Of a DNA stretch of 64,000 nucleotides, positions 8,181-16,953 are shown one piece after another. The stretch comes from Pseudomonas umsongensis (GTDB lineage: Bacteria; Pseudomonadota; Gammaproteobacteria; Pseudomonadales; Pseudomonadaceae): positions 1 to 64,000 of the forward strand of contig NZ_NIWU01000011.1 of assembly GCF_002236105.1 (NCBI RefSeq), in the 5' to 3' direction. The notes beneath the pieces are model-generated. The model searched no databases and was not told the origin of the DNA. It saw nothing but the letters and a program-made list of their open reading frames with translations. Each line of letters begins with the position of its first letter. The first letter of the stretch is position 1. Made by a program: the position numbers and the translations under genes.

Positions 8181-10102
8181 TACTCCGAATCTTGGCGACC
8201 ACGCCGGGAAACCGCTTGCGCGAGGAACTCAGCGAACTGGGCGACGGGCATAGAGCCCAGGTCAGCACCTTCACGAGTACGCACAGCGACAGTCTGCATC
8301 TCGACTTCCCGATCTCCGATAACCAAGAGATAGGGAACCTTGAGCAAGGTATGCTCGCGGATTTTAAAGCCGATCTTTTCATTTCTCAAGTCAGACTTGG
8401 CACGAAACCCGCTTTCGTTGAGAGTTTTTTCCACTTCAGCGGCAAAATCTGCCTGCTTATCAGTGATATTCATGATCACTGCCTGGGTCGGAGCAAGCCA
8501 CGCAGGGAATGCTCCCTCGTAGTGCTCGATCAGGATTCCAACGAAACGTTCGAAGGAGCCCAGGATCGCCCGATGCAACATCACCGGATGCTTGCGGCTG
8601 TTGTCTTCGGAGACGAATTCGGCACCCAGACGCACAGGCAGGTTAAAATCGAGCTGCAGAGTACCACACTGCCAGACACGGCCAAGGCAATCTTTTAGCG
8701 AGAATTCGATCTTCGGACCGTAGAACGCTCCCTCACCCGGCTGCAGATCATACGGCAGGCCAGCACTATCAAGGGCTGCAGCCAAGGCCGCTTCGGCGCG
8801 ATCCCACAGCTCGTCGGAACCCACGCGTTTTTCCGGACGAGTGGACAGCTTCATCTCGACATCTTTAAAGCCGAAATCGGCGTAGACATCCATGGTCAGC
8901 TTGATGAACGCAGCGGATTCAGCCTGCATCTGCTCTTCGGTGCAGAAGATGTGGGCGTCGTCCTGGGTGAATGCGCGCACGCGCATGATGCCGTGCAGCG
9001 CACCCGATGGCTCGTTACGGTGGCAGGCACCGAATTCGGCCAGGCGCATCGGCAGCTCGCGGTAGCTTTTCAGGCCCTGATTGAACACTTGCACGTGGCA
9101 AGGGCAGTTCATCGGCTTGATGGCGTAGTCGCGGTTTTCCGACTGGGTGGTGAACATGTTGTCGGCGTAGTTGGCCCAGTGCCCGGATTTCTCCCACAGG
9201 CTGCGGTCAACGACCTGGGGCGTCTTGATCTCCAGGTAGCCGTTGTCGCGCTGCACCTTGCGCATGTACTGCTCGAGCACCTGGTACAAGGTCCAGCCGT
9301 TCGGGTGCCAGAACACCATGCCCGGCGACTCTTCCTGGGTGTGGAACAGGCCCAGGCGCTTGCCGATCTTGCGGTGATCGCGCTTTTCAGCTTCTTCGAT
9401 GCGCTGGATGTAGGCGGCCAACTGCTTCTTGTCGGCCCACGCGGTGCCGTAGACGCGCTGCAATTGCTCGTTCTTGGCATCGCCACGCCAGTAGGCGCCG
9501 GACAACTTGGTCAGTTTGAAGGATTTCAGGAAACGCGTGTTCGGCACGTGCGGACCGCGGCACATGTCGACGTATTCTTCGTGATAGTACAGGCCCATGG
9601 CCTGCTCGTTCGGCATGTCCTCGACCAGGCGCAGCTTGTAGTCTTCGCCGCGAGCCTTGAACACTTCGATCACTTCGGCGCGCGGAGTGACTTTCTTGAT
9701 CACGTCGTAATCTTTTTCGATCAGCTGCTGCATGCGCTGTTCGATGGCGGCCAGGTCGTCCGGGGTGAAAGGACGCTCGAAGGCGATGTCGTAATAGAAG
9801 CCTTCGTCGATAACCGGACCAATGACCATCTTGGCCGTCGGGTACAGTTGCTTGACCGCATGACCGACCAGGTGGGCGCAAGAGTGGCGAATGATCTCCA
9901 GCCCCTCTTCATCCTTTGGCGTGATGATTTGCAGCGTGGCGTCGCTGCTGATGATGTCGCTGGCGTCGACCAGCTTGCCATCGACCTTGCCCGCTACCGT
10001 GGCCTTGGCCAGGCCGGCACCAATGGATGCGGCGACCTCGGCTACGGAAACCGGGTGATCGAATGAACGTTGACTGCCGTCGGGAAGAGTAATAGTTGGC
10101 AT
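8180..10102 (-). CDS. thrS: Threonine-tRNA ligase
   Basis: Class II synthetase (640 residues) that charges and edits tRNA-Thr. In order it has a TGS domain (about 1-62), the HxxxH editing/zinc domain (HSCAHLVGHAV and the CRGPHVPNT region), the catalytic core with MNCPCHVQVF and RMAEFG-like motif 2 (RLAEFGACHRNEPSG), motif 3 near the end of the core, and the anticodon-binding domain (APTQAVIMNI onward). The chosen ATG gives MPTITLPDGS and has a GGAGAGGAGG ribosome site 6 nt upstream; an 11-codon in-frame extension is unlikely. The hairpin just upstream resembles an anticodon arm and may mediate autorepression. Confidence 0.98.
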   Translation of the reverse strand: MPTITLPDGSQRSFDHPVSVAEVAASIGAGLAKATVAGKVDGKLVDASDIISSDATLQIITPKDEEGLEIIRHSCAHLVGHAVKQLYPTAKMVIGPVIDEGFYYDIAFERPFTPDDLAAIEQRMQQLIEKDYDVIKKVTPRAEVIEVFKARGEDYKLRLVEDMPNEQAMGLYYHEEYVDMCRGPHVPNTRFLKSFKLTKLSGAYWRGDAKNEQLQRVYGTAWADKKQLAAYIQRIEEAEKRDHRKIGKRLGLFHTQEESPGMVFWHPNGWTLYQVLEQYMRKVQRDNGYLEIKTPQVVDRSLWEKSGHWANYADNMFTTQSENRDYAIKPMNCPCHVQVFNQGLKSYRELPMRLAEFGACHRNEPSGALHGIMRVRAFTQDDAHIFCTEEQMQAESAAFIKLTMDVYADFGFKDVEMKLSTRPEKRVGSDELWDRAEAALAAALDSAGLPYDLQPGEGAFYGPKIEFSLKDCLGRVWQCGTLQLDFNLPVRLGAEFVSEDNSRKHPVMLHRAILGSFERFVGILIEHYEGAFPAWLAPTQAVIMNITDKQADFAAEVEKTLNESGFRAKSDLRNEKIGFKIREHTLLKVPYLLVIGDREVEMQTVAVRTREGADLGSMPVAQFAEFLAQAVSRRGRQDSE

Positions 10103-10121
10103 GGCGCCTCCTCTCCTAGTG

Positions 10122-10142
10122 GTGACCCCTACCAAAGGTCAC
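10122..10142 (-). promoter_or_regulatory. Putative tRNA-Thr-like operator hairpin of thrS
   Basis: A 6-bp stem (GTGACC/GGTCAC) encloses TTTGGTAGG immediately upstream of the thrS ribosome site. The loop carries GGT, the sequence of the common tRNA-Thr anticodon, in a tRNA-like context (TTGGTA). In E. coli, ThrRS represses its own mRNA by binding such an anticodon-arm mimic next to the ribosome site. The match is seen in sequence; function is inferred. Confidence 0.5.
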
Positions 10143-10476
10143 GTGGGTTGGGATGAGCCAGTACAAGATCCGATCCAGGCCATTCAATGACGAACGCCTG
10201 CCTTACAGCGGCAGGAGCCTTGCGGCCAACCGGAAAATCGAACCAGAGTGACTGGGATTCAAATCAGGGTTATTCGGGCATCTGCCGCGGCCGGGACTGA
10301 AGGTCGACCGGCGCCTGCGAACGCCCGAGCGAGGCATGCTAGCACAGATGAACGGTCATGGCGGCGTCGAGGCCTTGCGTCGAGGCGAAACTGCGGTTTT
10401 TGTGCCAGAGTGCTGAACTTGAACCGCGTTTTACCCCTCAGATAACAAGACATTCCCCCATAAGGAGCATCCCGGC
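10143..10476. other. thrS upstream region and divergent intergenic DNA
   Basis: No credible gene is seen in these 334 bp. The interval must hold the thrS promoter on the minus strand and that of the small secreted-protein gene on the plus strand. A GCCTGCCTTACAGCGGCAGG imperfect palindrome lies near 10196-10215. Confidence 0.4.
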
Positions 10477-10779
10477 ATGCGTCTGAATCGTTTATTCGCT
10501 GTAGTCGCACCCATCGTCCTGCTGCTTCCGCTGGCCGCCCACGCCGACTGGCCGAAGGGTGAGCGCGAGAAGTACATGGCCCAGTGCACCCAGGCCGCCA
10601 CGCCACAGATCGGCGCCGCAGCGGCAAAATCCCACTGCGCCTGCGGCGCCGACGCTATCAAGTCGTACCCGGCCAAGGACCTGCAGGCACTGATGGACAA
10701 CCAGGCCAGCGACACACTGAAACAAGAGGCCTTGGGCAAGATAGCCAAGTGCAAGGCCGCCCCTGCGGCGAAAAAATAA
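10477..10779 (+). CDS. Small secreted protein of unknown function
   Basis: 100 residues with a clear Sec signal peptide (MRLNRLF, hydrophobic stretch IVLLLPL, cleavage after AAHA). The mature part is about 76 residues with four cysteines (QCTQ, SHCACGA, AKCKA) that could make two disulfides in the periplasm, and an Ala/Lys-rich tail. AAGGAG lies 12 nt before the ATG. I do not recognise a named family. It is a lone plus-strand gene between thrS and the cold-shock gene. Confidence 0.75.
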   Translation: MRLNRLFAVVAPIVLLLPLAAHADWPKGEREKYMAQCTQAATPQIGAAAAKSHCACGADAIKSYPAKDLQALMDNQASDTLKQEALGKIAKCKAAPAAKK

Positions 10780-10797
10780 GCCTGAAAACGTGCTGTA

Positions 10798-10843
10798 AAA
10801 GCGTTTTCTGCCGGTGAAAACCCTCGGGGAAACGCTTTTTCCT
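10798..10843 (+). terminator. Possible terminator after the secreted-protein gene
   Basis: AAAAGCGTTT and AAACGCTTTT arms flank a 20-odd base GC-rich loop and end in a T run, about 20 bp after the stop codon. The wide loop makes it weaker than a textbook terminator. Confidence 0.5.
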
Positions 10844-11071
10844 ACAAATTGTGCAGGTTTTACAGGTTTTTTTCTCACCTTTACTTTGGGCTAAAAGCCT
10901 TTAAATACGGGGCTTTCAGCCCAATCAGCGAACAAAGAATGTGCGACTGTAGGGCAAACAACCGCTGTGGGGGGCTCCCAAAGCGAACATTTCGACTATG
11001 ATACTCGGGTGTGCCCAGTTGGCCTGAGCAGCACAGTACTACTGAAAATATATGTTTCTTGGAGATACACC

Positions 11072-11284
11072 ATGTCTAATCGCCAAACCGGCACCGTTAA
11101 ATGGTTCAACGATGAAAAAGGCTTCGGCTTCATCACTCCTCAAGGTGGCGGTGACGACCTGTTCGTACACTTCAAAGCTATCGAAAGCGACGGTTTCAAA
11201 AGCCTGAAAGAAGGCCAGACTGTTTCCTTCGTGGCTGAGAAAGGCCAAAAGGGTATGCAAGCTGCTCAAGTTCGCCCAGAGTAA
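11072..11284 (+). CDS. Cold-shock domain protein
   Basis: 70-residue single CSD protein that binds single-stranded RNA/DNA and melts mRNA structure. RNP1 (KGFGFI) and RNP2 (DLFVHF) motifs are intact, with the family-typical GTVKWFNDEKGFGFI start and QAAQVRPE end. GGAG sits 8 nt before the ATG; the long in-frame extension upstream has no matching ribosome site. The nearly 300 bp of gene-free upstream DNA fits the long structured 5' leaders of csp mRNAs. A strong terminator follows. Confidence 0.95.
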   Translation: MSNRQTGTVKWFNDEKGFGFITPQGGGDDLFVHFKAIESDGFKSLKEGQTVSFVAEKGQKGMQAAQVRPE

Positions 11285-11300
11285 TTTCCAGGCGCACTAA

Positions 11301-11330
11301 AAAAACCCCGTCCATGTGACGGGGTTTTTT
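11301..11330. terminator. Bidirectional terminator
   Basis: ACCCCGTC/GACGGGGT stem with a 5-nt loop, A-rich on the left and T6 on the right. It ends the cold-shock transcript and can serve the convergent lipoprotein gene. Confidence 0.9.
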
Positions 11331-11354
11331 GTGGGCGCTATAAAGCGTGTTCGA

Positions 11355-11672
11355 TCAGCCGCAGTTGACGCGGGTGACGACACGATTGGCATCGGTGTTG
11401 AGGTTCAGGCGGTCCGAGCGGTACTCCAGCGTCACCATGTCGTTTGGCTGCAGGAATCGCGCATTCTGCGCGCCTGCACGGGTGCGCGCCTGCTCCAGCA
11501 ACTGGGGCGACGCCTGCTTACCGATGGCGAATTCGGCCGCCTTGGCCTCGCAGCGGCTATGACCAGACTCAGTGGTAGTGGCCGGGTCAGTCGGCTCGGT
11601 GGTTCCCGTGCTGCAACCGACCAGCATGGCAGCAGCCAGCACAGTACCCAATGACGCGAGCTTCCAAGGCAT
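11355..11672 (-). CDS. I78-family peptidase-inhibitor lipoprotein
   Basis: 105 residues with a lipoprotein signal peptide (lipobox LVGC, Cys at about 20), a Thr/Pro linker, then an I78-type inhibitor domain. Family hallmarks are the first Cys (RCEAKAAEFAIG), GAQNARFLQP, the DRLNLNTDANRVV strand pair and the final VNCG, giving one disulfide. Members of this family block serine endopeptidases in the periplasm, so protection of the envelope from proteases is the inferred role. It is a single gene, convergent with the cold-shock gene. Confidence 0.85.
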   Translation of the reverse strand: MPWKLASLGTVLAAAMLVGCSTGTTEPTDPATTTESGHSRCEAKAAEFAIGKQASPQLLEQARTRAGAQNARFLQPNDMVTLEYRSDRLNLNTDANRVVTRVNCG

Positions 11673-11837
11673 GACGCCTCCTTATTCGATGATTTAGCTG
11701 AATTCTTGCGACCGTCATTTCGGCGTTTGGTTTCACGGGGAGCCAGGCACCCCGCCCTTCACAACGGACAAACGGCAAGTTTGCCTGAGCAACGCCCTGC
11801 CCTTCATCATTCAATCGTGACTGAATATGAACGGCAC

Positions 11838-12143
11838 TCAATAAACGTCAATGTAGTCAAAGGCCGGTTTTGGCCAGTTATCCTTCAACGCATTGTAGAT
11901 TTGCATGACCCAGACTTCGTCACTGGCCGCCACCCGCCCGACATAGCCAGACCCTTTCGCCCAGGTTTCCAGGCGAAACAGCAAGCCGTCAATCTCGCTG
12001 CCACCCACGACACCCGAAGAAATATAGGCGATGCCGCCCTTGGTCACGCGCAATTGCGTGTGCTCATCGTCGCTGGCTGCGGCTAACATCTGGCGCACCG
12101 CTTCAAGGGTCAAGCCATCGGGAGTGTTCAAATCGATCTGCAC
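11838..12143 (-). CDS. Conserved hypothetical protein
   Basis: 101 acidic residues with no signal peptide or membrane segment. Visible features are an N-terminal helix (TLEAVRQMLAAASDDEHTQLRV), a beta-rich GGIAYISSGVVGGSEI middle and an aromatic C-terminus (WPKPAFDYIDVY). It is compact and probably cytosolic. I do not recognise a functional family. It diverges from the small gene at 12277. Confidence 0.7.
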   Translation of the reverse strand: MQIDLNTPDGLTLEAVRQMLAAASDDEHTQLRVTKGGIAYISSGVVGGSEIDGLLFRLETWAKGSGYVGRVAASDEVWVMQIYNALKDNWPKPAFDYIDVY

Positions 12144-12276
12144 AGCACAATCCTGGATTAGCCATCAAAGACCAAGTGTCGCATAGCCCTGCGCCCATGC
12201 CTAAGTCGCAGTGCCAAAAGCATCGCAAAGTGATTAACTCGACACTCACCATTCCCCCTGACTCCCGAGCCTTGTC

Positions 12277-12471
12277 ATGACCACCGTGAGCATCGAAGCC
12301 GACATCAAGATCAAATGGCCAGACGGCCATATTTCCTACAGCCCGGGTAGCCCGGAAGAGCTGGCCATTATCGGCATCGACCTGCTGGTCAAGGATCTGG
12401 GCACCGAAGCGGCACGCTCTTTCATCGACCAGATCTTCGAAAAACACTCGCGCACCGGGCATTCGCGGTGA
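12277..12471 (+). CDS. Small hypothetical protein
   Basis: 64 residues opening with a beta-type segment (TTVSIEADIKIKWPDGHISYS) and ending in a helix rich in charged residues (FIDQIFEKHSRTGHSR). There is no signal peptide. The ATG follows TTGTC with no strong ribosome site, but the reading frame has Pseudomonas-like codon use. Function is unknown. A REP pair follows within 40 bp. Confidence 0.55.
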   Translation: MTTVSIEADIKIKWPDGHISYSPGSPEELAIIGIDLLVKDLGTEAARSFIDQIFEKHSRTGHSR

Positions 12472-12510
12472 GAGAACGCCTTTGGGCGTTTTCGCGGATG
12501 CACTCGCTAC

Positions 12511-12616
12511 CCTGTAGGAGCGAGCATGCTCGCGATGGTCGTCAACGATAACGTTGGCTGCCTGGATGAGCGCGTTGTCTGAACGTTCATCGCGAGCATG
12601 CTCGCTCCTACAGGCG
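12511..12616. repeat. REPIN (paired inverted REP)
   Basis: Two inverted REP palindromes (GGAGCGAGCATGCTCGCGATG and its complement) flank a variable spacer. The right REP overlaps the end of the nucleoside hydrolase gene and supplies its TAG stop codon. Confidence 0.9.
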
Positions 12617-13576
12617 CGCCAGGCGCTCGGTCAACAGATCGAAGAAGCCTTGGGCGTCACCGCTGTCAACCCAGAAGGCGTTCTTCGGCGCGTTGAGACT
12701 GTCATACCAGTCGACGATGGTCTGGCCAAACGTCGGACCTTCGCGGCTGTCGGCCACCACGTTGACCGAACGGCCACTGAACAGCGCCGGCTTAAGCAGG
12801 TAAGCGATGACCGTGGCGTCATGCACCGGGCCACCGGGAATGCCATAGCGCGCCATATCACCGCCAATACACGCTTGCAGGATATCGCCCACCAGCTTGC
12901 CGGCCTTGTTGTTCAACGCCGCTATCTGCTCGAGGCGCGCTTCACTGGTAAGAATCTTGTGGGTCACGTCCAGCGGCAGGTAGACCAGGTCTGCGCCACT
13001 CTTGAGCACCACCTCGGCCGCGTGCGGATCGGCAAACAGGTTGAATTCGGCCACCGGCGAGATGTTACCGCCGTTGAAGTGCGCACCGCCCATGACCACC
13101 ACCTGCTTGATGCCCTGGACAATCTGCGGCTCGCGCAGCAGCGCCAGGGCAAGGTTGGTCTGCGGCCCCAGCATGGCGATGGTCATGCTATGGGGCCTGG
13201 CGGCCAGTAACGTGTCGATCAGGAAGTCGATCGCATTGCCCTCGGCCAGCCCCCTCTTCGGCTCATGGACCGCAACACCCGGCAAACCTTCCTCGCCGTG
13301 GACGTGCTCGGCATAGACAGGCTTGCGCACCAGCGGCTTGGATGCCCCGGCATACACCGGCACGTGCTCACACCCGGCCCACTCGAGGGCAAGCCGTGCA
13401 TTGCGCGAGGTTTTGTCCAGGCGTACGTTGCCGGCGACGGTGGTCAATGCGCGCACGTTCAGTTCTTGCGGCGACGCCAGGGCAAACAGCAAGGCAATCA
13501 CGTCGTCGGCACCGGGATCGGTATCGATAATCAAGTCGATCGGTTGTGCCGACTGGGAGCCGGTGGTGTTACTCAT
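12608..13576 (-). CDS. Nucleoside hydrolase (inosine/uridine-preferring type)
   Basis: 322-residue enzyme that hydrolyses nucleosides to base plus ribose, which feeds the ribose genes beside it. The calcium-binding N-terminal signature IIDTDPGADDVIAL is intact, with later family motifs LGPQTNLA, VVMGGAHFNGGNISPVAEFN and the HDATVIAYL active-site segment. The ATG overlaps the rbsD TGA by one base, showing coupling. The longer in-frame start would extend into rbsD. The last residues and stop codon lie in a REP sequence, so the C-terminus may be a REP-modified end. Confidence 0.95.
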   Translation of the reverse strand: MSNTTGSQSAQPIDLIIDTDPGADDVIALLFALASPQELNVRALTTVAGNVRLDKTSRNARLALEWAGCEHVPVYAGASKPLVRKPVYAEHVHGEEGLPGVAVHEPKRGLAEGNAIDFLIDTLLAARPHSMTIAMLGPQTNLALALLREPQIVQGIKQVVVMGGAHFNGGNISPVAEFNLFADPHAAEVVLKSGADLVYLPLDVTHKILTSEARLEQIAALNNKAGKLVGDILQACIGGDMARYGIPGGPVHDATVIAYLLKPALFSGRSVNVVADSREGPTFGQTIVDWYDSLNAPKNAFWVDSGDAQGFFDLLTERLARL

Positions 13577-13980
13577 CAGAACGTTACCCCGGCCACCAGC
13601 ACGATATTGCAGTAAGGCTGGCATTCTCCGGTGCGCACAATCGCCCGCGCCTGTTGAGTGAGAGCCTTGAATCGCTCATGGCTGAGCAGTTCGCGCCGTC
13701 CCAGCGCACCCTCGACCTCCAGTGCGTCCAGGGTCGCCAGTGCCGACGGCCGTTTCTCGAGGATTTCTTGCGCCAGCACATGGCTTTCGACCTGCATTTC
13801 GCTGAGCACGACTTTCAGGGTAGTGACGAAATCCGGAATGCCCTGGGTCAAGGCCAGGTCGATCAGTTCGACGCCTGGCGGTACGGGCAGACCCGCATCG
13901 CCGATCACCACCTTGTCGCCATGGCCCAGGGAAGCTATCAGCCGCGACAGCGCGACATTGAGTAGAGGGGTCTTTTTCAT
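13576..13980 (-). CDS. rbsD: D-ribose pyranase
   Basis: 134-residue RbsD/FucU protein that interconverts the pyranose and furanose forms of ribose so that RbsK can use it. Recognised by the MKKTPLLNVALSRLIASLGHGD start (catalytic His in GHGD), VVIGDAGLPVPPG, and the C-terminal VRTGECQPYCNIVLVAGVTF. It overlaps rbsK by 4 bp (ATGA) and the nucleoside hydrolase by 1 bp. Confidence 0.97.
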   Translation of the reverse strand: MKKTPLLNVALSRLIASLGHGDKVVIGDAGLPVPPGVELIDLALTQGIPDFVTTLKVVLSEMQVESHVLAQEILEKRPSALATLDALEVEGALGRRELLSHERFKALTQQARAIVRTGECQPYCNIVLVAGVTF

Positions 13981-14894
13981 GGTGTTTTAAACGCCTGCAC
14001 ATCGGCCAGGGTGGGAATCGAGGGTTGCGCGCCAGCCCGGGTGACCGACAATGCGGCGGCGACCTGGCCGAAACGTATCGCTTGCGCTTCGCTCATCCCG
14101 GCCACCAACGCCGCGGCGAAGCCACCAACGAAGGTATCGCCGGCCGCCGTGGTGTCGAGCGCCTTCACGCTCGGCGCCGGGAAATGTTCGAAGCCTTTGC
14201 CATCGGCAAACAACGACCCCTGGGCGCCGAGGGTGATGATGACCTTGCCGGCGCCCATGTCGATCAGTCGAGTAGCCGCGATCTGCGCCGTTTGCAGAGA
14301 GTCCACCGGCAAGCCGCTGAGCGCTGCTGCTTCACTCTCGTTGGGAATCAGGTAGTCGATGGACGCATACCACTCCTGCGGCAGCGGTCGACTGGCCGGC
14401 GCAGGGTTGAGGATAACGGTCTTGCCCAGCTCACGACCGCGCTTGAGCGCATGGCCAACCGTTGCGTCCGGTATTTCCAGCTGACAGATGATCACATCCG
14501 CCTCCTGCAGCGCCGCATCGAAACAGCCGAGCACCGCTGGCGTCAGCGCGCCGTTGGCCCCGGCGACAATCACGATGGCGTTCTGGCTGTTGTCGTCGAC
14601 CACGATCAAGGCCACGCCACTGGTACCTTCCACGGCGCTGACCGCCCGACAATCGATGCCCTCGTCCAGCAACGCCTGTCGCAATACCTGGCCGTAGGCA
14701 TCGGTGCCCACGCAGCCCACCATCGACACCTGCGCACCGAGGCGCGCAGCCGCCACGGCCTGGTTCGCCCCCTTGCCGCCACAGACCGTCGCAAACGACT
14801 GGCCGATCAGTGTTTCTCCACCACGGGGCAAGCGCGACGCCCGAGTCACCAGGTCCATGTTCAAGCTGCCGACTACCACTACTTTTGCTGACAT
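13977..14894 (-). CDS. rbsK: Ribokinase
   Basis: 305-residue PfkB-family kinase that makes ribose-5-phosphate. PfkB signature 1 is GGKGANQAVAAARLG (about residue 41) and signature 2 is DTTAAGDTFVGGFA (about 253), with the catalytic Asp in AAGD. The start MSAKVVVVGSLNMDLV is typical. It lies 58 bp after rbsR in the same operon. Confidence 0.97.
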   Translation of the reverse strand: MSAKVVVVGSLNMDLVTRASRLPRGGETLIGQSFATVCGGKGANQAVAAARLGAQVSMVGCVGTDAYGQVLRQALLDEGIDCRAVSAVEGTSGVALIVVDDNSQNAIVIVAGANGALTPAVLGCFDAALQEADVIICQLEIPDATVGHALKRGRELGKTVILNPAPASRPLPQEWYASIDYLIPNESEAAALSGLPVDSLQTAQIAATRLIDMGAGKVIITLGAQGSLFADGKGFEHFPAPSVKALDTTAAGDTFVGGFAAALVAGMSEAQAIRFGQVAAALSVTRAGAQPSIPTLADVQAFKTP

Positions 14895-14952
14895 ACATTA
14901 CTACTCATCAAGACTGTTCCAGCGCTGCTCGGGATTTAGCGATGCTTTTCAT

Positions 14953-15972
14953 TTAACGATACTGTGCGAACACCCCGGCCAACGGCGCGGTCGATTCGCG
15001 CAAGACGATGCTGGGGGTCACGATGCGTTGTTCGGTTGCCAGGTCCGGCTTGGCAATCCGGCGCAGCAGCACCCCGGCCGCCATTTCGCCCAGTTGCAGG
15101 ATCGACTGGCCCACGGTGGTCAGTGCCGGATAGACATAGCGGCTCATCTGGATGTCGTCGAAGCCGATGACGGAAAGGTCCGTCGGCACGCGGATATTGC
15201 GCTCGGCGGCGGCACGCAGCACACCGATACCGATCATGTCGTTGGCGGCAAAGATCGCGCTGGGCGGATTGTTTTCCAGAAGCACAGCGGCGGCGCTGTA
15301 GCCACCGGTGCTGGTGAAATCGCTTTCGAGCATGCGCCCGCGCGCAACACGGATACCCGCCTCTTCAAGGGCCCGGCAAAAGCCGGCCAAGCGCATCTGC
15401 GCCACGCTGGTGGTTGCAGGGCCGCTGATGGTGGCGATATCCCGATGCCCCAACTCCAGCAGATGCCGCGTGGCCAGGTAGGCGCCGTACTCGTGATCGA
15501 TGCGCACAAGGTCCGCGTCGACGCCTTCGAGCCCTCGGTCGACGATCACCATCGGCGTGCGCACGGCCGCCAGGCCCTGGGCCAACCCGCCGTCACCACC
15601 GGCCGAGGCGACGATCAGGCCGTCGATGCGTTTCTCCAGCAATACTCGCAGGTAACTACGCTGCTTGTCCGGGTTATCGTCCGAATTGCACAGGATCACA
15701 CAGTAGCCATTACGCTCACAGTAGTCCTCGATACCCCTCGCCAGCTCGGCGAAATACGGGTTGAGGCTGTTGGGCACCAGCAGGCCGATGGTTGCCGTGG
15801 TCTTGGCCTTGAGGGACCGGGCGACGGCGCTGGGCACATAATCGAGGGTCTTGATTGCGGCCTCGACCTTGACCCGTACTTCTTCACTCACCGGCCGGGT
15901 CTTGTTCACCACATGGGAAACCGTGGTGTAGGAAATCCCCGCCAGTGCTGCTACATCCTTGATCGTTGCCAT
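14953..15972 (-). CDS. rbsR: LacI-family ribose operon repressor
   Basis: 339-residue LacI/GalR regulator. The N-terminal helix-turn-helix with hinge (TIKDVAALAGISYTTVSHVV) precedes a periplasmic-binding-protein-like sensor domain. It lies 3 bp after rbsC inside the operon it is expected to control. The perfect LacI-type palindrome upstream of rbsB is its likely operator, with ribose or a nearby metabolite as inducer. Confidence 0.93.
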   Translation of the reverse strand: MATIKDVAALAGISYTTVSHVVNKTRPVSEEVRVKVEAAIKTLDYVPSAVARSLKAKTTATIGLLVPNSLNPYFAELARGIEDYCERNGYCVILCNSDDNPDKQRSYLRVLLEKRIDGLIVASAGGDGGLAQGLAAVRTPMVIVDRGLEGVDADLVRIDHEYGAYLATRHLLELGHRDIATISGPATTSVAQMRLAGFCRALEEAGIRVARGRMLESDFTSTGGYSAAAVLLENNPPSAIFAANDMIGIGVLRAAAERNIRVPTDLSVIGFDDIQMSRYVYPALTTVGQSILQLGEMAAGVLLRRIAKPDLATEQRIVTPSIVLRESTAPLAGVFAQYR

Positions 15973-15975
15973 GAC

Positions 15976-16953
15976 TCAGGTCCGCCGGCTTGCGCGCTGA
16001 CTGCGATAAGTATCCAGCACTACCGCCACCACGATCACGGCGCCAGTGATGATGCGTTTGGTCGGCTCGGTGGCGCCGATCTGCGCCAGGCCGGCCGCCA
16101 ATACCGAAATGATCAGCACGCCGAAGAAGGTGCTGATGACCGAGCCGCGCCCACCCATCAGACTGGTGCCGCCAATCACCACGGCAGCGATCACTTGCAA
16201 CTCCAACCCGGAGCCGGCATTGGGGTCCGCCGCTTCCAGGCGAGAAATCTGGAACAGCGCGGCAATACCGGCCAGCAACCCCATCAGGCTGAACACCAGG
16301 ATCTTGTAGGGCTTGGGGTTGATCCCCGCCAGGCGCACCGCCTCTTCGTTGGTGCCGATGCCGATCAGGTAGCGCCCGAATACGGTACGGGTCAACACGG
16401 CCTGGGCGATGAAAATGATCAGCAAGGCGATGATGAACGAGGGCGAAATTCCGAAGGCGATCGGATTGGACAGCCAGGCAAAGGCGTCGCCGATGTAGGC
16501 CGTGCGCGAACCGGTCATCTGGTACGCCACGCCGCGGGCCATTTCCAGCACACCCAGGGACACGATGAACGAGGGAATGCGCCAGGCCACGGTGATCGAA
16601 CCGGTGACGGTCCCCGCCAGCGCGGCAGCCGCCATGCCGAGCAAAGCCGCTGGCAGCACGCTCCAGCCCCAACCGAGAATCGCCACGCTGACCGTCGACG
16701 CGGCCAGCGCCAGCACCGAACCCACCGACAGGTCGATACCGCCGATGATCAGCACGAAGGTCATACCGACCGCCAGGACCATCAAGTCCGGAATCTGGTT
16801 GGCCAGGGTGCTGAAAGTGTTGTAGGAGAGGAAATGGCTGCTCAGGACCGAGAACAGCACGACCATGGCCAGCAAGGCGCCGGCCAGCCCCAGGTAAGTG
16901 CCCAGCCCATAGAAATTGCCGCTGCGTGGGCCGGCCGAAGATACGGTTTTCAT
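15976..16953 (-). CDS. rbsC: Ribose ABC transporter permease
   Basis: 325-residue inner-membrane permease of the CUT2 sugar ABC family. Eight or more hydrophobic segments are visible, with the family motif GGIDLSVGSVLALA and the loop GRYLIGIGTNEEAVRLAGI that contacts the ATPase. Its ATG overlaps the rbsA stop by 4 bp. The C-terminus is basic (YRSQRASRRT). Confidence 0.96.
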   Translation of the reverse strand: MKTVSSAGPRSGNFYGLGTYLGLAGALLAMVVLFSVLSSHFLSYNTFSTLANQIPDLMVLAVGMTFVLIIGGIDLSVGSVLALAASTVSVAILGWGWSVLPAALLGMAAAALAGTVTGSITVAWRIPSFIVSLGVLEMARGVAYQMTGSRTAYIGDAFAWLSNPIAFGISPSFIIALLIIFIAQAVLTRTVFGRYLIGIGTNEEAVRLAGINPKPYKILVFSLMGLLAGIAALFQISRLEAADPNAGSGLELQVIAAVVIGGTSLMGGRGSVISTFFGVLIISVLAAGLAQIGATEPTKRIITGAVIVVAVVLDTYRSQRASRRT

